Assembly: GCF_029931775.1 (NCBI RefSeq) | Contig: NC_079332.1 | Coordinates: 15,765,186-15,829,185 of the forward strand | Source: Euleptes europaea | Taxonomy: Eukaryota; Chordata; Lepidosauria; Squamata; Sphaerodactylidae | DNA: 64,000 bases | Reading direction: 5' to 3' | Shown here: positions 9,613-20,904 of the stretch, one piece after another | Position numbering within the stretch: the first letter of the stretch is position 1 | Layout: each line of letters opens with the position of its first letter | Notes under the pieces: model-generated | What the model saw: only the letters and a program-made list of their open reading frames with translations | Database searches by the model: none | What the model was told of the DNA's origin: nothing | Position numbers and translations under genes: made by a program

Positions 9613-9850
9613 TTTTGAGATGCGGGAACGATAATTGCATGTTTCTAAACTGCGGGAATAATTCCTGAATCATTAATTTCAGTGAAGAGAGGGGCCAACA
9701 GATGACTCCAGCCTACCAAAGTAGCTTTCAAAAGACCTACTGGTATTCAACCAGGCCCAGGGGCCTTACCTGATGGCATTTGCTTAATTAAGGGGCCCAC
9801 TACCTTGGGGAGAACCGGCTGCCATAGGGCAGTCTGTGGGGGCTCAACCA
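9612..9850 (-). repeat. LINE reverse transcriptase fragment, proximal part
   Basis: The - strand gives PLIKQMPSGKAPGPG, then ATLVGWSHLLAPLFTEINDS and KHAIIVPASQK, interrupted by stops. It aligns residue for residue with the SGKAPGPDLIPYELF to IIVPIFKKG part of the LINE at 682-2743 and ends exactly where 8515-8650 resumes. Confidence 0.75.
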
Positions 9851-10049
9851 AAACCCAAGCAGCATCGAGTACAGAGGGGTGAAATGGTGTTCCCATGTCA
9901 CGGGACCGATGCATGATGGAATACTAGTCTCCATCGACAGGTCTGTGACTCATTATTATTAACAGCAGAGATAAGACCCTTCCAATATTTACACAGAGCA
10001 AGCCACCCTCAAGTTGCAGATCTGAGAGAACAAACCTGGTGAAACCAAC

Positions 10050-11145
10050 ACATAGAATCATAGAGTTGGCAGGGACCACCAGGGTTATCTAGTCCAACCC
10101 CCTGCACAATGCAGGACATTTGCAACTACCTCCCCCCCACATCCCCAGTGACCCCAACCCTCCCCCCGCCATGCAGGATCCCACAATCAAAGCACTCCCA
10201 ACAGATGGCCATCCAGCCTCTGCTTAAAGACCTCCAAAGATGGGGACTCTGGGGTAGAATTTCGGTAATTAAAATAATGGTTTTACCCAAAATGCTTTTT
10301 TAATTTCAAAATCTACCAATTAAAAAAGGGGTTAAAATATTTAAAACTTGGAAAAGAGTCATTTTAAATTTCCTATGGGGAAAGGAAAGACACAGAATAG
10401 CATATAATAATTTAATCGAATTAAAGGAAACAGGAGGTTTAGGATTACCAGATTTATATATATAAAAAAAGACGGGGACTCCACCACCCTCCGAGGCAGC
10501 GCATTCCACCGTCGCACAGCCCTCACCGTCAGGAAGTTCTTCCTAATGTTTAGGTGGAATCGCTTTTATATTAGTTTAAATCCATTACTCCGTGTCCTAG
10601 TCTCTGGAGCAACCAAGAACAAGCTAGTTCCCTCATCAACATGACATCCCTTCCAATATTGAAACATGGCTATCGTGTCTCCCCTCAACCTTCTCTTCTC
10701 CAAACTAAACAAACCCAACTCCCTAAGTCTCTCTTCATAGGGCATGGATTCCAGACCTCTGATCATTCTGGTCGCCCTCCTCTGGACACGCTCCAACTTG
10801 TCAACATCCTTCTTAAATTGGGAACCCAAAGCTTGACACAGTATTCCAAGGGAGGTCTGACCAATGCAGACGACAGTGGTAGTATCACTTCCCTGGATCG
10901 AGACACAATACTCCTATTGATGCAGCCCAGAAGTGCCTTGGCCTTCTTAGCCGCCATATCACACTGTTGACTCGTGTTCAGTTTGTGGTCCACTAAGACT
11001 CCCGGATCTCTTTCACCTGTACTGTTGTCAAGCCAACTCTCTCCCATCCTCTACCTGTGCCTTATGTCGTTTTTGCCTAGATGAAGTACCTTACACTTGT
11101 CCCTATCGAAATCCATTTTATTACTTATTTCCCACCTCTCCAGTC
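10050..11145 (-). repeat. CR1 LINE 3' part (RT C terminus and 3'UTR), split by an L1 piece
   Basis: The - strand encodes the CR1 C terminus: [40 protein letters not shown] and [20 protein letters not shown]. It ends in the tail containing 'catagaatcatagagttggc'. An L1 fragment interrupts it at 10,250-10,468. Confidence 0.9.
10250..10468 (+). mobile_element. L1 ORF2 fragment inserted in CR1, 13-bp target duplication
   Basis: Encodes GRISVIKIMVLPKMLF, then WKRVILNFLWGKERHRIAYN and ETGGLGLPDLY, the mid-ORF2 region of L1. It is flanked by aagatggggactc (10,237-10,249) and aagacggggactc (10,469-10,481) and ends in an A-rich run (tataaaaaaa). It stops inside ORF2, as if primed or terminated internally. 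Confidence 0.85.
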
Positions 11146-11164
11146 TATCAACGTCATTCCAAAA

Positions 11165-11270
11165 TAACAAAGAGCTCCAGTGTTCACTGCTTTGCAGCTG
11201 CACCCCCGCCCCCAAGTCAGATCCTCTTGATCACCCAACTTCAGCCAATCTACCCACAACAGACACCCTG
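11165..11270 (+). repeat. Short repeat shared with 5380-5455
   Basis: See 5380-5455. Here it directly precedes the second copy of the 970-bp block. Confidence 0.45.
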
Positions 11271-12240
11271 GGAGGCTGGTGGGGCTGAGAGAGCTCCAAG
11301 AGAGCTGTGACTAGCCCAAGGTCACCCAGCTGGCTTCACGTGGAGGAGTGGGTAATCAAACCTTGTCCTCCAGATCAGAGTCCACTGCTCCAGACCACTG
11401 CTTTTAACCACTACAACAAGGAGGGGGGGTTGGGGGCCCCGTGGCCAGACCGTGAGCCCCACAAAGAGGAGTGTCCCCAGGACACAAAGGTTGTCCCCTG
11501 GGGAGAGAAAGGGCCCCCCAAAGCCCACACAAAGCCTCTGCCCCCACCTTGAAGATAGGGGATGATACCCCAACCGCAGGAGACGAAGCCACCAACGTCT
11601 TCCTCCGTCCAGCTCCTGGGCAGTTGGAGGGTCTCGGAGCCCCGGCAGGGAACCATGGCAACCGGCATCAACACCTGGGCCCCTAGAACCCTCCCTCCAA
11701 CTGCCGCTTCCAGCAGGTTCTCTGGAAGGAGGGCCAAGGGACCCCTTCCTCCATCAATCCCCCCCGCCCCTGGACCTGCCTGGCCGCCTCCCCCCACGCC
11801 CCCCACGCCCCTTTCCCGGCTAAATCTTCACAGCCCACAACTCCTGGCCGGTGGTTCCTTTTCACCTCCGTCGCATGGGTCTTTTTGAATAAACATTTTT
11901 TCTTCTTTTTCTCATTAAAAAGCAAACCCTCCCATGCCTTCCTCAGGACCCTCCCAAACCTTCCCATGGCAGGAATGGGAATTCGAACCCGGGTCTTCCA
12001 GATACAAGTGCAATGCTCTGAACCCCTGCACCATACAGGTCTTCTGGGAGCAGGAGAGGAACCAGACGTGATAGCCAGGGGGGTGTAGCGATTGGAGCGT
12101 CAGTGCAGGATCGGGGAGACCCAGGTTCGAATCCCCACCCTGCCACAAAAACGTGCCGGGCGACCTTGGGCCGCTCACGCAATCTCAGCCTATCCTACCT
12201 CACAGGGTTGTTCTGGGGATGACATGGAGGAGAGGAGAAT
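11269..12240. repeat. Duplicated ~970-bp block, uninterrupted copy 2
   Basis: Collinear with 1-681 plus 2744-3102 at about 95% identity by eye, without the LINE. It contains a - strand Sauria-type SINE piece (11,269-11,420), the GC-rich segment, the AATAAA stretch at about 11,888 and a tRNA-type SINE from 12,068. It acts as the empty site for the LINE insertion in copy 1. Confidence 0.85.
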
Positions 12241-12300
12241 ATTGTAAGCTGCCTTGGAGTCCTGCTGGAGCAAAAGGTGGGGTGTAAATAAAGTAATGGA
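12068..12300 (+). repeat. tRNA-derived SINE, near full length
   Basis: Head with 'ggtgtagcgattggagcgtc' and caggttcgaatcccc; 'acctcacagggttgttctgg'; 3' region 'tgtaagctgccttggagtcc' and gggtgtaaataaa. Same family as 2938 and 57,610. Confidence 0.85.
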
Positions 12301-12327
12301 ACGAAGGTCTGGGGCTCCATGCCACCG

Positions 12328-12648
12328 ATGTATTAAGAGTTTGAAAACGTTATAAAAAATACCGTTCGCACTTGGTTTGGCCCCTTTAGCTGTGAAGACG
12401 TCTTCCGGCCATTTATAAGCCGTGGTATCCAACAACCCTTTTAAAGCAATTTTTTTTTACAACATTTCCAAACTTTTAATACATCGCTGGGAATACAAAG
12501 TGCGGCAACCCGGGTTTTTGGATACCACGGCTGATAAATGGTCGGGAGACGTCTTCACAGCTGAAGGGGCCAAACCAAGTGCGAACGGTATTTTTTATAA
12601 CGTTTCCAAACTCTTAATACATCGCTGGGAATACAAGTGCGGTAACCC
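12328..12648. repeat. Inverted-plus-tandem repeat structure (111-bp arms)
   Basis: Arm 1 (12,328-12,439) and arm 2 (12,512-12,622) are inverted copies, about 93% identical by eye. The loop (12,440-12,511) carries 'aatacatcgctgggaataca' and aagtgcggcaaccc, which recur directly after arm 2 at about 12,617-12,648. The module therefore occurs in both orientations and in tandem. No protein family recognised. Confidence 0.8.
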
Positions 12649-12689
12649 CCTTAGTTTAGCAAGAGAAAAAGGCTCTTAAGAAACGAGGC

Positions 12690-13215
12690 GCTGTCAAGAA
12701 ATAGGTATAATATGGGTAGCAATGATAGGGTCATTTGTCAAAATAGCTTTGCTGCTGCAAGAATCGTAATAGCTAAAGTTTGGAAGCAAGTGAATAAACC
12801 TTCAACTCGTGACTGGAGAGAGAAATTATGGATGTATATGAGGATGGCCAAAATACCAGAATTCCTACATGGAAAAGAGATGTAAAATTCAAAAAAAATA
12901 CTTGGGCCAAGGCCATCACATATTGGGATAAACGGGCAAAAACGGATTTTACTATTTTAGTGAGTTATAGAAACAAGTTTTATTATTGTTTTTTATTATT
13001 ATATTGTGAATGGAAATTTTTAAAACTGTTAGGACGCTTCTTCGGAAGTCTGGCGACGGGTCGCTTTTTAAGGTGGGCGGAGGGTCAAAAGGGAATTTGT
13101 TTTTTGTTTTTTGAACTTTGTAATTTTGTCACTATGAACGTCCTAATAAGAGCATAGACTTGATAGTCTTTTGTATTTTCTTTTTTTTATTTGTTTGTAT
13201 TTGTTTTGTTTAATG
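12690..13215 (+). repeat. L1 LINE ORF2 C-terminal fragment and 3' end
   Basis: Reads FAAARIVIAKVWKQVNKPST, then RDWREKLWMYMRMAKIPEFL and KNTWAKAITYWDKRAKTDFT, typical of the L1 ORF2 C terminus, followed by an AT-rich 3' region merging into a microsatellite. Confidence 0.8.
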
Positions 13216-13216
13216 T

Positions 13217-13362
<146 letters not shown>

Positions 13363-13414
13363 TAAGAAATAGGTATAAGCGGGAAAGCAACGTGTGTGTG
13401 TGTGTTGGGGGGGG

Positions 13415-13494
13415 AGAGCGATTCCTGGAGAACCTGGAGAACTCCAGCCCCCACCTGGAGAACTCCAGCCCCCACCTGGAGGTTGGCAACCCTA
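13415..13494 (-). repeat. Fragment of small hAT-type element with a local 22-bp tandem duplication
   Basis: 'cacctggagaactccagccc' occurs twice, then cctggaggttggcaacccta, the right end of the TAGGGTTGCC element. It lies just upstream of the PRPSAP2 promoter. Confidence 0.65.
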
Positions 13495-13539
13495 TAAAAG
13501 TGTCCCCTAACTCGATATCGGGACCTCCCCAGACATTGG

Positions 13540-13930
13540 GGTCTGTCCAAGGGCCGTTTTCTCCTCTCCCCCCACCCGCGGTCACGCTCGGAGAACCAAA
13601 CACGCGTGTCTGGCGCGCGTGTGAACGCGGCGTCAGGGGGGCGGGGGGAGGCAGGGCGCCCGCGTCGGCTCTCCCTCGTGGCCGGCCGAGGAGGGGAGAG
13701 GCCGGTCTCTCCCTGAGGGCCGCCCCGCCTCTCCTCTCCGGCCGCCCTGAGAACCGCCGCCGCCGCCATCTTGGCCGGGGCCTAGTCGCGCGTGGCTCAG
13801 CCGGCGGCCTCGCGTCGGTCCCGTCCCCACCTCGGGGCCCAGGGCGGCGGCCGGGCAGGTAACGGAGGCGCGGGGGAGGCGCGGGGGAGCAGGCCTCTTC
13901 GCCGGGGTTGCTTGGAAACGACGGGAGAGT
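13540..13930 (+). promoter_or_regulatory. PRPSAP2: CpG-rich promoter of PRPSAP2
   Basis: An abrupt CpG-dense stretch with many GGGCGG/CCGCCC-like strings and a GCCGCCGCCATCTTGG motif at about 13,756-13,772. CCATCTTG is a known YY1 site often placed at start sites of TATA-less housekeeping promoters. No TATA box is seen. Position and strand fit the first exon of PRPSAP2; the exact start site is inferred. Confidence 0.75.
13750..13858 (+). other. PRPSAP2: PRPSAP2 exon 1 (5'UTR, start approximate)
   Basis: Noncoding exon inferred from the CpG island, the YY1-like motif and a CAG|gtaacg donor at 13,858/13,859. There is no ATG that opens into PRPSAP2. The 5' boundary is an estimate. Confidence 0.6.
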
Positions 13931-14004
13931 AGGTGGGCGTCGGGGGGGGGTCTCTCAGCCTCCGTTTTTGCGGGGGGGGCTTTCTCAGCAGGCTTCCCCC
14001 CTGT

Positions 14005-15008
14005 TTATTTAATGTGTTATATTCGGGAGGGGGGGCTTGCAAGTTTGCATTCACACAGGGTTTGGGGGGGAATGAATGGGGGAAGTGTGGGTGGGCTTTT
14101 TTTGGAGCCCCATATTGAAGGGCCCCCCTATTTATTATATGTGTTATGTGGGGGGGGGTCTGCTGCAAGTTTGCATTCACATTTTTGGAGCCCCATATTG
14201 AAGGCCCCCCTATTTATTTTATGTGTTATGTGGGGGGGTCTGTTGCAAGTTTGCATTCACATTTTTGGAGCCCCATATTGAAGGGCCCCCCTATTTATTA
14301 TATGTGTTATGTGGGGGGGGTCTGCTGCAAGTTTGCATTCACATTTTTGGAGCCCCATATTGAAGGGCCCCCCTATTTATTATATGTGTTATGTGGGGGG
14401 GGGGGTCTGCTGCAAGTTTGCATTCACACAGGGTTTGTGGGGGAATGAATGGGGGAAGTGTGGGTGGGCTTTTTTTGGAGCCCCATATTGAAGGGCCCCC
14501 CTATTTATTATATGTGTTATGTGGGGGGGGGTCTGCTGCAAGTTTGCATTCACATTTTTGGAGCCCCATATTGAAGGCCCCCCTATTTATTTTATGTGTT
14601 ATGTGGGGGGGTCTGTTGCAAGTTTGCATTCACATTTTTGGAGCCCCATATTGAAGGGCCCCCCTATTTATTATATGTGTTATGTGGGGGGGGTCTGCTG
14701 CAAGTTTGCATTCACATTTTTGGAGCCCCATATTGAAGGGCCCCCCTATTTATTATATGTGTTATGTGGGGGGGGGGTCTGCTGCAAGTTTGCATTCACA
14801 CAGGGTTTGGGGGGGAATGAATGGGGGAAGTGTGGGTGGGCTTTGTTTTTTTTTGGGAGCCCCATATTGAAGGCCCCCCCTATTTATTTAATGTGTTATG
14901 TGGGGGGGGGTCTGCTGCAAGTTTGCATTCACACAGGGTTTTGGGGGGAATGAATGGGGGAAGTGTGGGTGGGCTTTGTTTTTTTGGATCCCCATATTGA
15001 AGGGGGGG
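14005..15008 (+). repeat. G/C-run minisatellite with higher-order structure
   Basis: Short units of ~80-85 bp share gtgttatgtggggggg, ctgcaagtttgcattcaca, gagccccatattgaagg and a C-run with ctatttatta. Long units carry an extra ~48 bp ('gggggaatgaatgggggaag', tgtgggtgggc). The order is long-short-short-short, repeated almost identically (14,009-14,387 and 14,388-14,757; period ~370 bp), then two more long units. Each unit has a G tract of 7 or more and a C tract of 5 or more. Open frames across it are translations of the repeat. Confidence 0.95.
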
Positions 15009-15136
15009 GAGAAAGAAATGTGGCTGTTTTTAACCTTTGCAGACCCCTCCTTCTCTCTCTCCCCAGTTTTGTATTTGGGAGGGGGGGCACAGGAAGCCCC
15101 CTTGAATAATTAATCTATTTTTTAAAAATTAACCTT

Positions 15137-16010
15137 CATTGTTGTTTTCTTAATGTGTAATAGATGTATTCAACACTTACCTATCTTTTATTTACAGTTT
15201 ATTGTGGATAATGCATCACATATGCAACACTTAACCCATCTATCCTTAATTGAAAGTGTATTTGTTCTTAATGTTATATCTCCAACACTCAGATATCTTC
15301 AACACTTATCTATCTTTCATTTAAAGTTTGGTGTGGTTGATGCGTAATATATGCAACACTTAACCCATCTATCTTTAATTGAAAGTGTATTTTTTCTTAA
15401 TATAATATCTCCAACACTCAGATATAGTCAACACTTATCTATTTTTGTTTGACTTTTGTTGTGCTTAATGCACAACACTTAACCCATCTATCCTTAACTG
15501 AAAATTTATTCTTTTCTTAATATGATATGTCCAACACTTACCTATCTGTCTTTAATTGAAAATTTATTGTGTTCTTAATGTATAATATAGGCTTCACTTA
15601 TCTAGCGATCTGTTTTTTCATTGTTTTCTTAATATATAGTATAAGCAACATTTTATCTGTTATTTAAAGTTCATCGTTTTCTTAATGTACACAATGGATG
15701 CAACACATCTGTCTTTCAATTGGAAGTCTGTTTTTAATATATACAACCCTTTTTAAAATTTAAATGTTGGGTTGTCCTTTGAATATAGCCAACACTTGTC
15801 TGTTTTTTAAAATTTTAAGTGTATTGTTTTTACTGGATAATATATGCAACACATCTATTTTTCTGATTGAGAGTGTATTGTTTTTACTGGATAATATATA
15901 TATATATGTGTGTATGTGTAATATATATATTAATTTAAAGTTTATTTTTACTGGATAATATAGACAACACTTATCTCTTATGTAAAGTTTACTGTTGTTT
16001 TTTTAACATA
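15137..16010 (+). repeat. AT-rich degenerate minisatellite
   Basis: Roughly 50-55-bp units built on 'caacacttaacccatctatc', tttaattgaaagtgtatt and ttcttaatgtataatat, with an apparent ~150-bp higher order in 15,180-15,480 and growing divergence rightward. Confidence 0.85.
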
Positions 16011-17889
16011 AAAAACAAGTTTAACTATCAGAGAATCTTTCCCACCCATAAGCCTGTCTTCTTTCCTAGCCCTAGGCGAAAGGGAGTGGGAAAAAGGAGG
16101 AAGAAAAAAAACCAACCGGAAAAAAATCACGAACTAGAGCAGTATATTTATATGCTTGTTCTTACAAAGGGACTGGCTTCTGAGAAATCCTGCCTAGGCT
16201 GGCTCCCTGAGTCTAGAGGGACACATTGATTTAAGATGGGGGTGGGGGGTGTTGAAGAAACAAAAGACTTTTCTGGGGCGTCCGTTGCAGCGAAATTAAA
16301 TTTCACCCCCCCCCCCCCCAAGCAGAGAAGCTGGTATAAATGTCAGGTGCCCTTAAAGGTACCGCTGGACTCCTGGTAAATTATCTTTGCATATTGTTTG
16401 GAAGCTGCCCCAGTGAATCTTTGCTGGGGATAACGGGGCACAAATACCGGTATTTAATTGCAGTAGATATTTAACAATGCAAAGGGATTTAAATAACACA
16501 GTGGTGTGTGTCTGTGTTCCCAGCCTTCAGTGAATCACGGAGGGGGGATGTTAAAAGGAGGGGCACAATTCTGCTTGTTTTTGTTGCTGCAGACTGACTG
16601 TGTAATTGCACTGGGGGCTCCTCGGTTTGGCTTCATCCAATTGGGGGCGTGTTTATTACTACCTTAAACTCAGGGGTGGCTTCCTATACTGAACAGGTTT
16701 TCCTCGACTGGACATAACAAAGGCTTTGCGATAAGGTATTTTGTGTGCGCGTGTGTTTTTTGAAATCACATTTTGTATTGCATGCTGCCAGGGGAAAAGG
16801 GGGGGTGGAATTTATTTTTTAATTGGAACACAGTGGAGTGAACTGAATTGGTGGGGATGTCGCAGCCTCTCCTCCCTCCTTCCCTCTCTTTATGCATTTC
16901 CTAGTCCCATATGTTCTGGGGGATTGTAGCCTGATTTAGATTTTGTTTTAGCTGTGATACCCCCTCATCTTCTTGCCCCCCAACCCCAGGAGCTCACGGT
17001 AGGTATCATTTTAACCACGTTCTGTTAAACATTTCGATACCTATTTGTAAGCAAAATAGTTGTTTTTTTAAACGTGCCGTTTAAAGACCATCCTATCAGG
17101 TAAACAATGCTTTAGACATCCATTGCTGTCTGTCTACCTATTTTACTTTAGGGGAGCCGGGAGAGAACTTTGTGTTCATTGTTGAACGGAGCGAGCATGC
17201 GTTGCCGGCTGATGGCGTTTGGTCCCTCTCTGTTATCCTGCAGCGCAATAACAATGGCGTAGCGGGCCGCAAAAGGTCTCACTGGAAGCATCGTTCTAGC
17301 GAGAAGCTTAGGGCCGCTTGTTTTGGGTTTTTTTCTTCCCCTAGCCTCTGAAAGCCTTTACGGTCCTGACCCTATTGGAGTGCCCTGGGCTGTGAAATTA
17401 AATGCCTGGGATTCTGTCCAGCAAAGACATTCGTTTCATCGGCTCAGGGTGTGGTGTGTATGGGAAATATGGGTTTCCATAGCGCTGGAAGAGAAGGCGA
17501 GCGTATTTGTGACTCTCAAGTGCAGCAGGCTATAGGCTTCAAATGATGTTCAGACTATTCCTACCGGCCCTGATTGTGTGAAGGGTCAGAAGCCCAATCC
17601 AGGCTGAGCCACATTGTAATGGGCTTACCCCTAACCTTCCTCAAGTTTACGTATTCCCACGTTCCCAAGAATTATTACAGAAGAGGGGCTGTTTCTCTCT
17701 CAAATAGGTCATGCAGGAAGGCTGTCGGTTGCTGGTTTGCATTTGGAACATGCACAAAGTAAATAAGTAAATAATATTCATTTATTCATTTACTGAATAA
17801 GTAAATGAACCCTGAGCACACACCCCCAAGTGTCATTTAGCTTTACATGAACTTGACTTTTTACTCTTCTGTCTGTTACTAAAGATGTG

Positions 17890-18405
17890 CAGTTTCTGGA
17901 TTATGGGGAGACACGATAGAGGTCTATAAAATTAAATACGGTATGGAGAGACTGGACAGGGAGAAAGAAGCTTTTCTCCTTCTCTCATGATACCAGAACA
18001 CGGGGTCATCTGCTGAAGCTGGATGGTGAGAGATTCAAAACAGATAAAAGGAAGTATTTCTTCACACAATGCATAGTTAAATTGTGGAACTCCCTGCCCC
18101 AGGATGTGGTGATGGCTGCCAACTTGGAAGGCTTTAAGAGGGGAGTGGACATGTTCATGGAGGAGAGGGCTATCCGTCGCTACTAGTAAAAATGGATATT
18201 AGTCATGATGCATACGTATTCTCTCCAGGATCAGAGGAGCAGGCCTATTATATCAGGTGCCGTGGAACGCAGGCAGGATAATGCTGCTGCAGTCATCTTG
18301 CTTGTGGGCTTCCTAGAGGCACCTGGTCGGCCACTGTGTGAACAGACTGCTGGACTGGATGGGCTTCAGTCTGATCCAGCAGGGCCTTCCTCATGTTCTT
18401 AGGGT
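17890..18405 (+). repeat. CR1-related LINE 3' end (second subfamily)
   Basis: Encodes the degraded C-terminal motif LWNSLPQDVVMAANLEGFKR and ends in the 3' region 'gtgggcttcctagaggcacc', 'gactgctggactggatgggc', gatccagcagggc. Confidence 0.8.
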
Positions 18406-18814
18406 CCTGTGCTTGGCTTTTGTGGTTTTCTTGGTGGGTGGCGACAAACCTCTGGCTGGATTCAGTGTAATAGGGATGCAAAAAAGGATTCATTAACTGT
18501 TTATTGCTGTAAGTGGTTAACTTTTGTCCAAGGCTTGGAGAACTGGCCAAAGGTGTATCTGTAAATTCCCTGATCATTTGTACCTGTAGAAAGTGTGTTT
18601 TCCTATGCTCAAGATAAAGTTAACACGTTAACCTTTCTTAACAAATATCAGTAGCAGGGCTCATAATTTATATGCGGGTCAGATTGAGAGCCTGTTACTT
18701 TGTTTAAAAGCTTAAACGTGGCTTTATTAAAATTGTTGCTTTGCTAAATGAAATTAACATCCCTGCAAAAGCAGCACTTCAGTTAGGCATACCCAAAGAG
18801 TAAATAAGTGTGTC

Positions 18815-19040
18815 TTAGAATCATAGAGTTGGAAGGGACCCCCACCCCCAGGGTCATCTAATCCAACTCCCTGCACTACACAGGAAATTCACAACGGCCT
18901 CCCCTCCACACCCTCAGTGACCCCTACTCCATGCCCAGAAGATGGCAAAAAAAATAAACAAAAAACCCCTCCAGGATCCCTGACAAATCGGGCCTGGAGG
19001 AAAATTGCTTCCTGAACCCAAAGTGGCAATTTGCATTTCC
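18815..19040 (-). repeat. CR1 LINE 3' end
   Basis: Starts agaatcatagagttggaagg and continues with 'gtcatctaatccaactccct' and 'ggcctggaggaaaattgctt', typical of the CR1 3' region reversed. Confidence 0.85.
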
Positions 19041-19319
19041 CTGGGCATGTAAGAAGGGGCCACGAGAGCCAAACACTTCCTGCTCTTCCTCATGATCTGC
19101 CTAAGTTTCTTGGACCTATCACCGGCTTGTGTTTGGGTGAACCGGGGATTGCTTGAAGGACTTCACTTGCCCAGTGGGTTCAGATCCATTTTTAAACGTC
19201 TCTGCCTCTTCTCTTCCTGTTTAAGAAACAATGAAAGTAAAGCTTGTGGTTTCTTTCGTGCTGTTAAGCCATGGCACATTTAGGGCGATGCTCCTAAATA
19301 CTTACTTGAGAGCAAACCC

Positions 19320-19600
19320 TACAGTTGATTGTGAGCCGGTTTGATTCTTCCTTAAGTGGTAGAGAAAGTCAGCATATGAAAATCAACTCTTCTTCACCGG
19401 TCATATCACCCGTAGCATATCTGGAATTATTGTTGCCCACAAGCCAAGCTCCCGGGAATTTTTGTACTCCTTATTAAGAGGCAGGCAATGGCAAACAGCC
19501 TCTGAATGTCTCTTGCCTTGAAAACCCTACGGGGTCACCGTAAGTCGGCTGTGACTTGGCAGCCCTTTCCACCACCGCCACCAAGATTATGGGTAGAGAG
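19320..19600 (+). repeat. SINE 3' pieces: Sauria-type tail plus ACA/Bov-B-like tail
   Basis: 'gagccggtttgattcttcct', taagtggtagagaaagtcag, then 'ggcaggcaatggcaaacagc' and 'tctcttgccttgaaaaccct', ending ggctgtgacttggcagcc. Two SINE 3' halves in series. Confidence 0.65.
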
Positions 19601-19644
19601 AAGAGAAAACCAGTCATTGGCTATCCAAAGGAGGAGTTAAAAGT

Positions 19645-19915
19645 CAGTGTGGTGTAGTGGTTAAAAGCGGCAGACTCTGATTCTCCACTCCTCCACATGA
19701 GCGGCAGACTCTAATCTGGAGAACCGGGTTCGATCCCCCCACCACATGAAGCCTGCTGGGTGACCTTGGGCCAGTCACAGTTCTCTCTGAACTCTCTCAG
19801 CCTCACCTACCTCACAAGGTGCCTGTTGCGGGGAGGGGAAGGAAGGCAATTGTAAGCCGCTTCGAGACTCCTTAAAGGTAGAGAAAAGCAGGGTATAAAA
19901 ACAACTCTTCTTCAT
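19645..19915 (+). repeat. Sauria-type tRNA SINE
   Basis: 'gtgtggtgtagtggttaaaa', gaaccgggttcgatccc, 'tgggtgaccttgggccagtc', tail aacaactcttcttc. Confidence 0.9.
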
Positions 19916-20456
19916 TGGAAACTTCATCGGGGTGGTTGATGAGGCTCTCCTTCCCCTCAAGAAGTTGTCGTTGTCTCCCATATGTTTTCCCGCATGCCGT
20001 TTTAACACTGCCCCTTCGGTCCCAGCAATCGTCATTACGAGCATCTGTGAACGATTTTGCTTGTTGCGCTGTCCATGTGTCCATGTTAGAATCGTTGCTT
20101 CCTTTTTCAGATGTGATTTGATTCAGATTTCCGTTTGCCACTGGGCGTTTCATCCCACAGGCTGTGCCCGTGAACAAGCACTTGAATTCCTTCCCTCGAA
20201 ATGGATTCTCTGTGAACAGGCAAAGGTCTCCATCTCCACGAATAGAGATCTCTGCCCCCGTGGATCGCACTTCCCCGTGAATGAAAATCTCCATCCTTCG
20301 GGCTGTGAAATTGTCATGAATCCGAACAACTGAATAGGGCTTGTTTGCAGAGGCTGGGGAGGAGAGATGTTGCGAGTTCTGGGCACAAGTATATCTTTAG
20401 CTGTCGGTGGCAGTCGGGAAGAGGTATAGTGGGAACAGATTTGGTTGTTTCGGCCA

Positions 20457-20656
20457 GGTCATTGTAGTGGTTAAGAGCAGTGGTTTGGAGTGGTGGACCG
20501 TTGGTTTGGATCTGGAGAACTGGGTTTGATTCCCCACTCCTCCACATGAGCAGCAGAGGCTAATCTGGGGGACCGGGTTGATTTCCCCACTCCTACACAC
20601 GACTAGTGGTGGAGAAAGTGGTGGAGAAAGTCGGCATATAAAAACCAACTCTTCTT
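20457..20656 (+). repeat. Sauria-type tRNA SINE, internally deleted
   Basis: tRNA head and 'ttgattccccactcctccac' present, tail 'gtcggcatataaaaaccaac' present; the central gccagctgggtgacc part is missing. Confidence 0.8.
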
Positions 20657-20904
20657 CCTGAATGTGACACCTTCGCGATAAGGTTATCTTATGTTGATAG
20701 CAAGCGGAACGATCTCTATGAGGGGAGTAATGGTGTATCATTGGGATGTAGCTGGTATGGGTGCGGCGAAGGAGGCTGGAGGATTTTTGCAGACAAACTA
20801 CTAGGATCTGACTTGCTTTCTTCCTAACACCTTATTGTCCGAAGCTGGCTGAATAAATTATATTTATAAATAAATAAATATTTATATATTTATATATATT
20901 TATT

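Noticed and set aside
13797-14953. Series of 60-144-aa frames with a recurring motif
   Set aside because: They are readings of the minisatellite unit; the repeated peptide follows from the tandem DNA repeat.
14005-15008. CRISPR-like array
   Set aside because: Units are contiguous with no unique spacers, and the window is eukaryotic.
19872-20294. 140-codon - strand open frame
   Set aside because: No recognisable domain, no splice context, and it runs into a SINE at its 3' side; probably chance.
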